Shown: positions 1 to 8,981 of the stretch, piece by piece
How the letters are laid out: each line of letters begins with the position of its first letter
How positions within the stretch are numbered: the first letter of the stretch is position 1
Source: Streptomyces lienomycini
GTDB lineage: Bacteria > Actinomycetota > Actinomycetes > Streptomycetales > Streptomycetaceae
DNA length: 64,000 nt
Direction: 5' to 3'
Assembly: GCF_027947595.1 (NCBI RefSeq)
Contig: NZ_CP116257.1
Location: 248,001-312,000, forward strand
The notes under the pieces: generated by a model
Databases searched by the model: none
The model's input: only the letters and a program-made list of their open reading frames with translations
What the model was told of the DNA's origin: nothing
Translations under genes and position numbers: made by a program

Positions 1-498
1 CTGGTGGAGAACACCCGGGCCGCAGGGCTGACCGTCACCACCGGCACGAGCGGGACACGCAGACCACTGCCGCCGGGAGTGGAGCTGTCGGCGTACCGGA
101 TCGTGCAGGAGGCGCTCAGCAACGTGCTGCGGCACGCGCCGGGCGCCAGTGCCCGGGTCCACCTCACCCACCTTCCGATCGGGCTGCGGGTGGAGGTCTC
201 CAACACCCGCCCGACGCGCGCCCCGGCGCCCTCCCAGGGGGCGGGGCACGGGCTGCTCGGCATGCGGGAGCGGGTGGCGATGCTCGACGGCACGCTGACG
301 GCCCACCCGATGCCGGACGGCGGCTACCAGGTGGCGGCGTTCCTGCCGTCCGACGGCCCCGACCTGCCCGCCGGGCTCTTCACCGGCCCTTCGGACCCTT
401 CCCACCCTTCCGGTCCCGCCGACGCTTCCACGGCGCCCTTCACCGACCCGTCCACCGCCCCACCCACCGCCCCTTCCACCGAGGACGACACCCGATGA
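1..498 (+). CDS. Sensor histidine kinase, C-terminal part (cut by window edge)
   Basis: This is the 3' part of a NarL/DesK-type histidine kinase whose N-terminal half lies outside the window; the reading frame is open from base 1. What remains is the HATPase_c domain. The segment PPGVELSAYRIVQEALSN is the usual N-box region, and GAGHGLLGMRERVAMLDG is the G-box region. The last 45 residues are a Pro/Thr/Ser-rich tail. The stop overlaps the start of the next gene (ATGA), so kinase and response regulator are translationally coupled. It closely resembles the complete kinase at 1282-2619. The input signal cannot be inferred without the sensor domain. Confidence 0.95.
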   Translation: MVENTRAAGLTVTTGTSGTRRPLPPGVELSAYRIVQEALSNVLRHAPGASARVHLTHLPIGLRVEVSNTRPTRAPAPSQGAGHGLLGMRERVAMLDGTLTAHPMPDGGYQVAAFLPSDGPDLPAGLFTGPSDPSHPSGPADASTAPFTDPSTAPPTAPSTEDDTR

Positions 499-1181
499 CG
501 ACCAGCAGCAACGGCCGCGTGATCCGCGTGCTGATCGCCGACGACCAGCAGATGGTCCGGCAGGGTTTCAGCGTGCTGCTCAACACCCAGCCCGACATCG
601 AGGTGATCGGGCAGGCGGTGGACGGCCTGGACGCCGTGGCCAAGGTCGCCGAGCTGGCGCCGGAGGTCGTCCTGATGGACATCCGCATGCCGGAGCTGGG
701 CGGTATCGAGGCCACCCGGCGCATCACCGACAAGACCCCGGAGGTGAGAGTGCTGGTGCTGACCACCTTCGACCTCGACGAGTACGTGTACGAGGCGCTG
801 CGGGCCGGGGCCTCCGGTTTCCTACTGAAGGACGCGTCCGCCGACCAGCTCGCCGAGGCGGTCCGGGTCGTGGCCGCCGGTGACGCCCTGCTCGCGCCGG
901 GGATCACGCGGCGGCTGATCGCCGAGTTCTCCCGGCTGGGCGACCGCCCGCGCGCCCCGCTGAAGGCCCGCGTCGGCGAGCTGACCGAACGGGAGACGGA
1001 GGTGCTCGCCCTGATCGCGCAGGGCCTGTCCAACGCGGAGATCGCGCAGCGCCTGGTGGTCGCCGAGCAGACGGTGAAGACCCATGTGGGCCGGATCCTG
1101 GTTAAGCTCGGCCTCAGGGACCGGACGCAGGCGGCGGTGTTCGCGTGGGAGTCGGGGCTGGTGCGCCCCTCGGGCTACTGA
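495..1181 (+). CDS. NarL/LuxR-family response regulator
   Basis: Response regulator of 228 residues with an N-terminal receiver domain and a C-terminal LuxR-type HTH. The acidic pocket is ADD (residues 15-17), the phospho-acceptor is Asp62 in LMDIRMPE, and the conserved Lys is in LLKDAS. The HTH starts at about residue 162 (LTERETEVLALIAQGLSNAEIA). It overlaps the upstream kinase by 4 nt and is presumably phosphorylated by it. It is strongly similar to the regulator at 2616-3281, especially across the receiver output face (VLTTFDLDEYVYEALRAGAS). The target genes are unknown. Confidence 0.95.
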   Translation: MTTSSNGRVIRVLIADDQQMVRQGFSVLLNTQPDIEVIGQAVDGLDAVAKVAELAPEVVLMDIRMPELGGIEATRRITDKTPEVRVLVLTTFDLDEYVYEALRAGASGFLLKDASADQLAEAVRVVAAGDALLAPGITRRLIAEFSRLGDRPRAPLKARVGELTERETEVLALIAQGLSNAEIAQRLVVAEQTVKTHVGRILVKLGLRDRTQAAVFAWESGLVRPSGY

Positions 1182-1281
1182 GGAGCGACGCGCAGTGGCC
1201 CCCGTAGTACTTGAGACGGATGCCGGAGAACCCCTCTCCACGGGGACGACCGGCCACTCCCGGTCGGCCTACCGTGTGAGC

Positions 1282-2619
1282 GTGACCGAGACGACTCACC
1301 AGCAGCACGAGGGCGGGACCCGCAGCCAGGAGTACCGGCTGGTCCGGACGTCCCTGTGGGGACTGCGCCAGGACCTGTTCCACGACCCCTTCGCCTACCG
1401 CGTCCTGCCGCCCCGGCACACGGACGGCCCCGTCGTCCGCCGGCTGCCCGGCCGGCTGCGCTCGGACGCGCGGTACCTCCCGCACGCGGTGGTCGGAGCG
1501 ACCGCGTTCATCGCCTTCGTCGTCGGCACGTTCTCGGGCGACCTGCCCGGCGGTGACGCCCCGGCCCTGCTGACCGGCATCCTGTGCGCCCTCCCGGTGC
1601 TCGCCACGCTGGTGCGGCCGATCGGCGCGTTCTGGATGTCCGTCGCCGTGACCCCGCTGGTCGCGCTCATCAACGGCTCCGGGTGGGACTGGCCGTGGAT
1701 ACCTGGCGCGTTCGTCTGCCACCTCACCGTGCTGATCGTCGTGGCGCTGCGCACCCGGCCCCGCACCGCCGTCTGGATGTGGGCCCTGACGTTCGCCTAT
1801 GCCTTCCTCTCGGACGCCTTCTTCGGCGGGTCGTACTCCTACACGAACAGCGCGCCCATGACGGTGACGTCCGCGTTCGCCCTGCTCGTGGTCTGTCTCT
1901 GGCACATACGACAGACCGCCCGCAAGGAGGTGACCGCCCAGCAGACGGTCACGGCGCACGAACGCTCCCGCCGCACCCTGCTCGAGGAGCGCACCACCAT
2001 CGCCCGCGAGCTGCACGACGTCGTCGCCCACCACATGTCGGTGGTCGCCATCCAGGCGGAGGCCGCGCCCTACCGGGTGGAGAATCCGCCGGAGGAGCTG
2101 GAGCGCGCCTTCGCCACCATCAGGGAGAACGCGGTGGCGGCGCTCACCGAGCTGCGCCGCGTCCTGGGCGTCGTCCGCGCGGAGGACTACGAGGCTCCGG
2201 ACGCCCCGCAGCCGACCCTGGCCGACCTGGACGCCCTGCTCGCCAACGTGCGCGAGGCGGGCCTGCACGTCGACAAGGCGGTGACCGGTGCGGTGCGTGA
2301 GCTGCCGCCGGGCGTGGAGCTGTCGGCGTACCGGATCGTGCAGGAGGCGCTGAGCAACAGCCTGCGGCACGCACCGGGCGCGACGGCCCGCGTCGAGGTC
2401 TCCTACGTCCTGGGCGGCCTGGGCCTGCGCGTCGTCAACACCGCCGTCCCACCGAACACCCTGGTCAAGCCGTCGCCCGGCGCCGGGCACGGGATCACCG
2501 GCATGCGCGAGCGCGTCTCCATGCTGAACGGCGAGATGACGGCAGGACCGACGGACGACGGAGGGTACGAGGTGGCGGTGTTCCTGCCGGTCGCGGTGCA
2601 GACCGAGGGTGAAGCATGA
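1282..2619 (+). CDS. Sensor histidine kinase, NarL/DesK type
   Basis: Full histidine kinase of about 445 residues. The N-terminal half has several hydrophobic segments (for example VVGATAFIAFVVGTF and LLTGILCALPVLATLV) and is a membrane sensor without a large extracellular domain. The HisKA_3 phospho-acceptor is about His245 in ARELHDVVAHHMSVV. HATPase_c follows, with PPGVELSAYRIVQEALSN. I chose GTG at 1282 (VTETTH); a GTG two codons upstream at 1276 is equally possible and neither has a clear Shine-Dalgarno. The frame is open much further upstream, but that stretch overlaps the preceding regulator and is not kinase-like. It overlaps its response regulator by 4 nt. Confidence 0.93.
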   Translation: MTETTHQQHEGGTRSQEYRLVRTSLWGLRQDLFHDPFAYRVLPPRHTDGPVVRRLPGRLRSDARYLPHAVVGATAFIAFVVGTFSGDLPGGDAPALLTGILCALPVLATLVRPIGAFWMSVAVTPLVALINGSGWDWPWIPGAFVCHLTVLIVVALRTRPRTAVWMWALTFAYAFLSDAFFGGSYSYTNSAPMTVTSAFALLVVCLWHIRQTARKEVTAQQTVTAHERSRRTLLEERTTIARELHDVVAHHMSVVAIQAEAAPYRVENPPEELERAFATIRENAVAALTELRRVLGVVRAEDYEAPDAPQPTLADLDALLANVREAGLHVDKAVTGAVRELPPGVELSAYRIVQEALSNSLRHAPGATARVEVSYVLGGLGLRVVNTAVPPNTLVKPSPGAGHGITGMRERVSMLNGEMTAGPTDDGGYEVAVFLPVAVQTEGEA

Positions 2620-3281
2620 CGATCCGCGTACTGATCGCCGACGACCAGATGATGGTGCGCGAGGGCTTCTCGGTCCTGCTGAACGCGATGCCGGGCATCG
2701 AGGTCGTTGGTGAGGCGGTCAACGGCCGGGAGGCGGTGGCGAAGGTCCGCGAGCTCGCCCCGGACGTCGTCTTGATGGACATCCGCATGCCCGAGTTGAA
2801 CGGCATCGAGGCGACGCGGGAGATCGTGGCGGCCGACGGTGCGGCGAAGGTGCTGGTGCTCACCACCTTCGATCTCGACGAGTACGTCTACCAGGCGCTG
2901 CGCGCCGGGGCGTCCGGCTTCCTCCTGAAGGACGCTTCGGCCCGCCAGCTCGCCGACGGCGTCCGGGTGGTGGCGTCCGGCGAGGCCCTCCTGGCCCCCT
3001 CGGTCACCAAGCGCCTCATCACCGAGTTCTCCAAGCTGTCCGACACCCCGCGCCTGATGCCCTCGGCCCAGGCGGCGTACGGCGACCTCACCGAGCGCGA
3101 GACGGAGGTCCTGGTCCTGATCGCGCAGGGCATGTCCAACTCGGAGATCGCCGAGCGGTTGGTGGTCGCCGAGTCGACGATCAAGACCCACGTCAGCCGC
3201 ATCCTGGTGAAGCTGGGCCTGCGCGACCGTACCCAGGCGGCGGTCTTCGCCTACGAGGCGCGGCTGGTGACGCCGGGCTGA
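2616..3281 (+). CDS. NarL/LuxR-family response regulator
   Basis: Response regulator of 221 residues: receiver domain with phospho-acceptor Asp55 (LMDIRMPE), conserved Lys in LLKDAS, and a LuxR-type HTH from about residue 155 (LTERETEVLVLIAQGMSNSEIA). It is coupled to the kinase upstream by a 4-nt overlap. Its 3' end overlaps the 3' end of the convergent ATP-binding gene by about 30 nt, so no terminator separates the two transcripts. It is the paralogue of the regulator at 495-1181. Confidence 0.95.
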   Translation: MTIRVLIADDQMMVREGFSVLLNAMPGIEVVGEAVNGREAVAKVRELAPDVVLMDIRMPELNGIEATREIVAADGAAKVLVLTTFDLDEYVYQALRAGASGFLLKDASARQLADGVRVVASGEALLAPSVTKRLITEFSKLSDTPRLMPSAQAAYGDLTERETEVLVLIAQGMSNSEIAERLVVAESTIKTHVSRILVKLGLRDRTQAAVFAYEARLVTPG

Positions 3282-3688
3282 AGGGCGCCGAGTTCGCACC
3301 ACACGTACTTGCCCCGGTTGCCGAACCGGGAGAGTGGCTGCCAGCCCCACAGGTCGGAGCAGGCTCTGACGAGGGCGAGCCCCCGGCCGCTCTCGTCGTC
3401 GGTCACGTCCGCCAACCGGGCGGGAGCGCCGGGCGGTTCGGGATCCGTGTCCCACGCCCCGAGCCGTAGCGTCCCCGGTGGCGACCAGCGCACCCGCAGT
3501 GCGGCGGGGCCCTTGGTGTGCAGCACGGCGTTGCCGATCAGCTCCGCCGCGAGGAGCTCCGCGACATCGACGAGGCGGATCAGTCCGTGCATGGTGAGGA
3601 TCAGGCGCAGGGTGCGGCGACTGATCGTGACTGCGCGCGGGTCGTTGGGGATGTACAGGGAGTACTCCCAGGACTCGTCTTCGGGCAT
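3251..3688 (-). CDS. ATP-binding protein, RsbW/AbaA-type HATPase
   Basis: Small stand-alone GHKL ATPase of about 145 residues, the class used in Streptomyces as anti-sigma-factor-like kinases. The N-box is AAELIGNAVLHTKG and the G-box is DDESGRGLALVRACSD. The start ATG at 3688 (MPEDESW) is chosen because GGAG lies 8 nt upstream; a longer form from 3754 lacks such a site. It is divergent from the XRE/DUF397 genes at 3912-5164, which is the layout of whiJ/abaA-type modules. The 3' end overlaps the response-regulator gene. Its partner, a sigma factor or anti-anti-sigma factor, is not identifiable here. Confidence 0.85.
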   Translation of the reverse strand: MPEDESWEYSLYIPNDPRAVTISRRTLRLILTMHGLIRLVDVAELLAAELIGNAVLHTKGPAALRVRWSPPGTLRLGAWDTDPEPPGAPARLADVTDDESGRGLALVRACSDLWGWQPLSRFGNRGKYVWCELGALQPGVTSRAS

Positions 3689-3911
3689 GCGGCAACTCCG
3701 TTCGGAGGAGGGGAGGGTGCGGCCTCCGGGCGGTGTCCATGCCGCATCCGTCATGGCAGGACGGTGCGGTGCGCTTCCGGTGCCCCGGTGTTCCGCAGCG
3801 TGTGCGTCGCGTCACCGACGGTAGAGGAGTAATTTCTCCTCACGCAAGCTGTTGTCATAATCAGGCACTCGAACGTGGCACGTGTGCAGAGGCGTTGGGG
3901 ACGGAGAACGT

Positions 3912-4763
3912 ATGGCGCCGAGGATCAATCCCACCGCTCGGCAAGTGCGGCTGGGCGCCGAGTTGCGCAAGTTGCGTGAGGCGACGGGCATGAGGGCGCG
4001 GGAGGTGGCGGCCTTTCTGAACTCGACTTCGGCGCAGATGAGTCAGGTGGAGTTGGGTATCTCGGGTGTCAGCGCGGAGCGCGTTCGTCGACTTGCAGCC
4101 CATTACGGCTGCGGGGACGAGGCGTTCATCGACGCTCTGGCGTCGTTGGCCAGTGAGCGGTCACACGGCTGGTGGGACGACTACCGAGGAGTTCTGCCCC
4201 AGGTGAACCTGGATGTGGCCGAGGCGGAACACCACGCGACCTTCCTGCGGGAGGTCGTGATTACGCACGTTCCCGGTCTTCTCCAAACCTCGGACTACGC
4301 TCGGGCGGTCTTCAGGTATATGCGTCCTGATCTGCCCGAGAGAGAACTGGCGCCGCGCGTGGAGCACAGGATGCGACGGCGAAAGGCGATCGAGGGTGAC
4401 ATGCCGACCCCGTACGAGACGGTGATCCACGAGTTCGCACTGCGTGTTCGTGTGGCCGACCGCCAGACGGCTGTGGCTCAGCTTCGGCTCATCCTGGACG
4501 AGATCGAAAAGGGGCACGCCACAGTTCGGATCGTCCCGGTCGACCGGGACGGCTTCGCGGGTGCTGACGCCTCGATGATGTATCTGGGCGGGCCGGTGCC
4601 CAAGTTGGACACGGGCCTCCTCGACTCACCCACCGGCACCCTGTTCGTCGATGCGGCAGCACACTTGGACCGACTCCGAACACTCTTCCGTACGGTGAAG
4701 AAGTCGTCGCTGAACCCCTCGGAGTCACGGGACTTCGTTCACCGCTTGATGAAGGAGCTTTGA
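3912..4763 (+). CDS. XRE/DUF5753 (WhiJ/Scr1-like) regulator
   Basis: Regulator of about 283 residues: N-terminal HTH (residues 10-65: LGAELRKLREATGMRAREVA ... SQVELGISGVS) followed by the DUF5753 effector domain (HVPGLLQTSDYARAVF, then FRTVKKSSLNPSESRDFVHR near the end). ATG 3912 has GGAGAA about 4 nt upstream; an in-frame start at 3882 has none. The stop overlaps the ATG of the DUF397 gene (TGATG). Members of this family pair with a small DUF397 protein and an ATP-binding protein; some act as antitoxin-like or sporulation regulators (WhiJ, Scr1). Codon use is less GC-biased at third positions than in its neighbours, consistent with transfer. Confidence 0.92.
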   Translation: MAPRINPTARQVRLGAELRKLREATGMRAREVAAFLNSTSAQMSQVELGISGVSAERVRRLAAHYGCGDEAFIDALASLASERSHGWWDDYRGVLPQVNLDVAEAEHHATFLREVVITHVPGLLQTSDYARAVFRYMRPDLPERELAPRVEHRMRRRKAIEGDMPTPYETVIHEFALRVRVADRQTAVAQLRLILDEIEKGHATVRIVPVDRDGFAGADASMMYLGGPVPKLDTGLLDSPTGTLFVDAAAHLDRLRTLFRTVKKSSLNPSESRDFVHRLMKEL

Positions 4764-5152
4764 TGAACTGGCGGAAGTCCACCTACTCCGGCGGCGGAGA
4801 AGGGAACACCTGCGTCGAGATCGCGGAGACGGTCACCCGTATAGCCATCCGTGATTCCAAGGATCCCGCCCGAGCTACCCTCTCCGTCCCCGTGCCTTCC
4901 TTCGCCGCTTTCGTCGAGGGCATCAAGCGGCACCCTCGGCCTGGGGCGTGAGGATCTCATTCACCGGTTGACGAAGGAGCTGTGGTGATCTGGCGGAAGT
5001 CCACCTACTCCGATGGCGGCGAAGGCGACACCTGTGTCGAGATCGCGGAGACGGCCACACACATAGCTATCCGTGATTCCAAGGCTCCCGCCCGAGCCAC
5101 CGTCTCCGTCTCCGCCTCCTCCTTCACCGCCTTCGTCGAGGGCGTCAAGCGG
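4738..5152 (+). repeat. Tandem duplication, 222-bp period
   Basis: Two diverged copies in direct tandem, offset 222 bp: TTCACCGCTTGATGAAGGAG at 4738 and TTCACCGGTTGACGAAGGAG at 4960, followed by matching DUF397 coding sequence. The unit spans the last eight codons of the XRE gene plus a complete DUF397 gene. Confidence 0.9.
4763..4951 (+). CDS. DUF397 small protein, copy 1
   Basis: Protein of 62 residues with the DUF397 signature: NWRKSTYSGGGEGNTCVEIA near the N terminus, then IAIRDSKDP and a hydrophobic end (FAAFVEGIK). The start ATG overlaps the upstream stop, and GAAGGAG lies just before it inside the regulator gene. DUF397 proteins are the small partner of XRE/DUF5753 regulators (AbaA-orfD or Scr2 type) and are thought to act through contact with them. 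It is nearly identical in layout to copy 2. Confidence 0.93.
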   Translation: MNWRKSTYSGGGEGNTCVEIAETVTRIAIRDSKDPARATLSVPVPSFAAFVEGIKRHPRPGA

Positions 5153-5164
5153 CGCGACCGGTGA
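4982..5164 (+). CDS. DUF397 small protein, copy 2
   Basis: Protein of 60 residues, VIWRKSTYSDGGEGDTCVEI, IAIRDSKAP, FTAFVEGVK. It is clearly the tandem duplicate of the preceding gene. It begins with GTG (4982; GTG 4985 is the next codon) behind a copied GAAGGAG. The 5' flank still carries the last codons of the XRE gene as non-coding remnant. Whether both copies are needed or only one contacts the regulator is unknown. Confidence 0.88.
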   Translation: MVIWRKSTYSDGGEGDTCVEIAETATHIAIRDSKAPARATVSVSASSFTAFVEGVKRRDR

Positions 5165-5227
5165 CGAGGGCCTCTGACCTCGTCCGGGCCCTTTCGCGGG
5201 GGGCTCCTCGTTTCCTATCGTCCGTCC

Positions 5228-6457
5228 ATGACGGCTGCATCCCATGAATCCACCCTCGCGTTCGACCCCTGGAACCCGGCGTTCGTCGCCGACCCCTACC
5301 CCGCCTTCGCCGAGCTGCGGGACCGGGGGCGCGTGCTCTACTACGAGCCGAGCGACCAGTGGCTGGTCCCGCACCACGCCGACGTGTCCGCGCTGCTGCG
5401 CGACCGCCGGCTCGGCCGGACGTACCAGCACCGTTTCAGCCACGAGGAGTTCGGCCGCACCCCGCCCCCGCCGGAGCAGGAACCGTTCCACACGCTGAAC
5501 GACCACGGGATGCTCGACCTGGAGCCGCCGGACCACACCCGTATCCGGCGTCTGGTGTCGAAGGCGTTCACCCCGCGCACGGTGGAGCGGCTGAAGCCGT
5601 ACGTGCACGCACTGGCGGACGACCTGGTCGCCCGGATGGTCGCGGAGGGCGGCGGCGACCTGCTGACGGACGTGGCCGAGCCGCTGCCGGTCGCCGTGAT
5701 CGCCGAGATGCTGGGCATCCCGGAGTCCGACCGCGCCCCGCTGCGCCCCTGGTCGGCGGAGATCTGCGGGATGTACGAGCTGAACCCGTCCGAGGAGACG
5801 GCGGCGAAGGCGGTCCGCGCGTCGCTCGCTTTCTCGGACTACCTGCGCGCCCTGATCGCGGCCCGCCGCAAGGACCCCGGCGACGACCTGATCTCGGGGC
5901 TGATCGCGGCCCACGACGAGGACGACGACCGCCTCACCGAGCAGGAGATGATCTCGACCTGCGTCCTGCTCCTGAACGCCGGTCACGAGGCCACGGTGAA
6001 CGCCACGACCAACGGCTGGCTGGCGCTCTTCCACCACCCCGGCCAGTTGGCGGCCCTGCGCGCGGACCACTCCCTCGTCCCGTCGGCCGTGGAGGAGCTG
6101 ATGCGCTACGACACCCCGCTCCAGCTCTTCGAACGCTGGGTCCTGGACGAGATCGAGATCGACGGGACGACGATCCCGCGCGGCGCCGAGGTGGCGATGC
6201 TGTTCGGCTCCGCCAACCACGACCCGGCGGTCTTCACCGACCCGGAGCGCCTCGACCTCACCCGCCGGGACAACCCGCACATCTCCTTCAGCGCCGGCAT
6301 CCACTACTGCATCGGCGCCCCGTTGGCCCGCATCGAGCTGGCGGCGTCCATGACGTCCCTGCTGGAGCGGGCCCCGGGGCTGCGTCTGGCGGCGGAACCG
6401 GAACGCAGGCCGAACTTCGTGATGCGCGGGCTGACGGAGCTACGCGTGGAACTGTGA
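5228..6457 (+). CDS. Cytochrome P450 (CYP107-like)
   Basis: P450 of 409 residues, soluble class I type. The heme-binding motif is FSAGIHYCIGAPLARIELA with Cys361. The I-helix oxygen-activation motif is NAGHEATVNATTNG and the K-helix region is VEELMRYDTPLQL. The chromosomal position relative to purA agrees with my recollection of S. coelicolor CYP107U1, but this is unverified. No ferredoxin gene is adjacent, so electrons must come from elsewhere. The ATG at 5228 gives the usual family length. The 3' end overlaps a convergent small membrane gene by 18 nt. Confidence 0.95.
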   Translation: MTAASHESTLAFDPWNPAFVADPYPAFAELRDRGRVLYYEPSDQWLVPHHADVSALLRDRRLGRTYQHRFSHEEFGRTPPPPEQEPFHTLNDHGMLDLEPPDHTRIRRLVSKAFTPRTVERLKPYVHALADDLVARMVAEGGGDLLTDVAEPLPVAVIAEMLGIPESDRAPLRPWSAEICGMYELNPSEETAAKAVRASLAFSDYLRALIAARRKDPGDDLISGLIAAHDEDDDRLTEQEMISTCVLLLNAGHEATVNATTNGWLALFHHPGQLAALRADHSLVPSAVEELMRYDTPLQLFERWVLDEIEIDGTTIPRGAEVAMLFGSANHDPAVFTDPERLDLTRRDNPHISFSAGIHYCIGAPLARIELAASMTSLLERAPGLRLAAEPERRPNFVMRGLTELRVEL

Positions 6458-6706
6458 CGGCTGGGGGCGCCGGCGCCGTCCCAGCAGCCACGCCCCGAGC
6501 CCCCACACCACGGCGGGCACGACGGCCCCGGCGAGGAAGACCAACGGCAACTCGGTGAGAACGGCGCCGAAATCCTGCCCGTTGTTCTCGAACCCGTTGC
6601 CGAGGTGCCGCTGCGTGCGGTCCGAGGCGCCCCACAGCCACAGGGCCCCCGCGGCACCCGCCATCGACACCAGGCAGCCGCCGTACGTCCCCGCGTCTCG
6701 TTTCAT
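6440..6706 (-). CDS. Small two-helix membrane protein, unknown function
   Basis: Protein of about 88 residues starting MKRDAGTYGG, with two predicted membrane segments (CLVSMAGAAGALWLWG and LPLVFLAGAVVPAVVWGLGA) and a basic C-terminal end (LLGRRRRPQP). The loop between them is polar (SDRTQRHLGNGFENNGQDFG). The frame is open further upstream, but the composition there is that of a shadow of the cupin gene, so ATG 6706 is preferred. I recognise no family. It overlaps the end of the P450 gene tail to tail. Confidence 0.7.
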   Translation of the reverse strand: MKRDAGTYGGCLVSMAGAAGALWLWGASDRTQRHLGNGFENNGQDFGAVLTELPLVFLAGAVVPAVVWGLGAWLLGRRRRPQPSQFHA

Positions 6707-6773
6707 GCCCGTCAGGACGTCCGCGCCCCCCGCGCCGGTTTCACGGCGGGGCGGAAGCGGCAGTCGCGACGCC

Positions 6774-7238
6774 CTATGCCTGGGGCGGGGCGTCGAGGAG
6801 GGCCACCCCGTACTCGGCGAGCGAGTCGACGTGGTCCGCGTCGTGACGCGCGTCGGCCTCGCCGACCGAGTGGAAGTAGCCTTCGATCGCCCCGGGGTTG
6901 TTGATGACCAGGAACTCCGCCGTCGTGGTGAGCGGCTGGAACGTGTGGGGTATCGACCGGGGACCGAAGACGTAGGCGCCTGGCCCGGCGTCGTGGACGT
7001 CGCACGCGTCGAGCGAGGACGAGCCGATCCAGAAGCGGACGCGGCCGGACAGCACCACCCAGCTCTCGTCCTCACGGCTGTGGACGTGCAGGGGCGGTGC
7101 GTCCGACCGACGCGCGGTCACCCGCGCGACGCTGACCACTCCCTGTGTCTCGGTGGTCGACACGACCTGTTCCTGGACGCTGTCGTAGTAGCGGTAGTGG
7201 GTGCCGTCGCCGGGGTTGCGCACGAACGCGACGCTCAT
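6774..7238 (-). CDS. Cupin-domain protein
   Basis: Protein of 154 residues with a single cupin beta-barrel: PPLHVHSREDESWVVLSGRV is motif 1 (metal-ligand His, His and Glu), and the motif 2 region is GPGAYVFGPRSIPHTFQPL. It probably binds a metal and a small acidic ligand. Many such proteins in Streptomyces act in secondary metabolism or as quercetin-dioxygenase-like enzymes, but no neighbour points to a substrate. The start ATG at 7238 has AGGGG about 6 nt upstream. Confidence 0.88.
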   Translation of the reverse strand: MSVAFVRNPGDGTHYRYYDSVQEQVVSTTETQGVVSVARVTARRSDAPPLHVHSREDESWVVLSGRVRFWIGSSSLDACDVHDAGPGAYVFGPRSIPHTFQPLTTTAEFLVINNPGAIEGYFHSVGEADARHDADHVDSLAEYGVALLDAPPQA

Positions 7239-7361
7239 GTGGGTGCTCCCCTTCGTTGTGGTTTAGTGTTCAACTATTTCCGTTGCTTCGCCTCCGCGCA
7301 AGGGTCCGCCGCGGTCCGCCGCGATCTGTCCGGATCTCGACGCCGGGCCCCCCGGCGTACG

Positions 7362-8981
7362 TCACGTCAGGTCCCGTCGCCGCAGCCCGACTAGCCCCGC
7401 CCCCACCAGCACCCCGGCGATCAGGACCAGCACCAGCACCGGCGGCCAGCTCATCTCCCCGCCGGGCAGCTTCGGCAGGTGGCCGAAGGGCGACACGTCC
7501 AGCACGGCCTGCGGCACGTCCAGCGCCGGTCCGACCCACCCGAGCAGCAGCACCGCGCCCGCGACGGCCCACGCGGCCACCGCAGCCCGGGGCAGCAGCC
7601 CGTACAGCAGTACCGCCGCCCCGCCGACCACCCACACCGCCGGCAACTGCACCAGGCACGCGCCCACGATCGCCCCGAAGTCCTGCCCGTACCCGGCGGC
7701 GAAGCCGAGCCCGGCGAGCAGCATGATGAGCGCCGCGCCGCCGAAGGCGATCACCAGGTGGCCCGCGGCCCACCGCAGCCGGCCCACCGCGCCCGCCAGT
7801 ACCGGTTCCGCGCGCCCGGACGTCTCCTCGCCGCCGAGCCGCAGCACCGACGCCACGACGTACAGGGCGGCGACCAGCCCGAGCATCCCGACCATCGCCG
7901 AGACGAACGCGTCGGTGAGCCCGGCCTGTCCGCCCATCCGCTCGATGATTCCGCGGGTCCGCTCGTTGTCCCCGACCAGATCGGCGGCGCCCTCCGTCAT
8001 CCCGCCGTAGACGAGCCCGGCGAGGAGGAAGCCGATGCTCCAGCCGAGGACGCCGCCCCGCTGCAGGCGCCAGGCCAGCGCACCGGCCGTACGCAGGCGT
8101 CCGGCGGCCGGTCCCGGGCGGGTCGGCAGGAAGCTCATGCCGAGGTCCCGGCGCCCGGCCAGGCCGTAGGCCACCGCTCCCTGTGCCACCGCCGCGCCCG
8201 CGAGCAGCAGCAGGACCCACCACCGCTCGCCGGCGAAGGCCCGCAGGTTCTCCAGCCAGCCCAGCGGCGAGACCCACGTCAACACCGACGAGCCGTCGTC
8301 CGTCGCGGAATCGCCCGCCGCCCGCAGGACGAAGGCCCCGCCCAGCACCGCCGCCGTCAGGCCCCGGGCCAGCCGGGCGCTCTCGGTGAGCTGGGCGACG
8401 ATCGCCGCCGTGGTCGCGAAGAGCATCCCGACGCCCGCGACCCCGAGGCCGAGGGCCAGGGCCCCGGCCGCCCCCTGCCCGGCCAGTCCGGCGGCGATCA
8501 GCAGCGCCAGGACGGCGTTGGCGACCGCCGCCGCGAGCAGCGCCGCCGTGAGCGGGGCCCGGCGGCCGACCATTCCGGAGGCGACGACCTCCTGCCGTCC
8601 GCTCTCCTCCTCGTCCCGGGTGTGCCGTACGACGATCAGCAGGCTCATCACGGCGGCGAGCGCACCGGCGTACAGGCCGACGCGCCAGGCGGTGAGCGCG
8701 CCGAGGCTGTCGCCGAAGACGGGGCCGACCAGCGCCCGCAGCGAGGAGTTGGTCTCCATCTGCCGCAGCAGGTCGGCGCGTTCGGCGGCGGTGCCGTACA
8801 GGCCCTCGAGGGTGCCCGGCATGGACAGCACCATGAGCGCGTTCACCCCGGCCCAGACGGGGATCAGTACCCGGTCGCGGCGCAGGGCGAGGCGCAGCAG
8901 CGTGCCGGTGCCGGCGAGCCGGCGCGAGCCCCGGGGCCGGGCTGCGAGAGCCGTGGTGGTGGCGTCGGCGGTGGCGGTCAT
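7362..8981 (-). CDS. ABC exporter permease subunit
   Basis: Integral membrane protein of about 539 residues with around twelve hydrophobic segments in two similar halves, the layout of large fused permeases in ABC-2 drug or antibiotic exporters. It begins [20 protein letters not shown]. The start at 8981 overlaps the ATPase stop by 4 nt, so the pair is co-translated; the frame stays open upstream only as a shadow of the ATPase gene. The C terminus ends in basic residues (GLRRRDLT). The substrate is not determinable from sequence. Confidence 0.9.
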   Translation of the reverse strand: MTATADATTTALAARPRGSRRLAGTGTLLRLALRRDRVLIPVWAGVNALMVLSMPGTLEGLYGTAAERADLLRQMETNSSLRALVGPVFGDSLGALTAWRVGLYAGALAAVMSLLIVVRHTRDEEESGRQEVVASGMVGRRAPLTAALLAAAVANAVLALLIAAGLAGQGAAGALALGLGVAGVGMLFATTAAIVAQLTESARLARGLTAAVLGGAFVLRAAGDSATDDGSSVLTWVSPLGWLENLRAFAGERWWVLLLLAGAAVAQGAVAYGLAGRRDLGMSFLPTRPGPAAGRLRTAGALAWRLQRGGVLGWSIGFLLAGLVYGGMTEGAADLVGDNERTRGIIERMGGQAGLTDAFVSAMVGMLGLVAALYVVASVLRLGGEETSGRAEPVLAGAVGRLRWAAGHLVIAFGGAALIMLLAGLGFAAGYGQDFGAIVGACLVQLPAVWVVGGAAVLLYGLLPRAAVAAWAVAGAVLLLGWVGPALDVPQAVLDVSPFGHLPKLPGGEMSWPPVLVLVLIAGVLVGAGLVGLRRRDLT

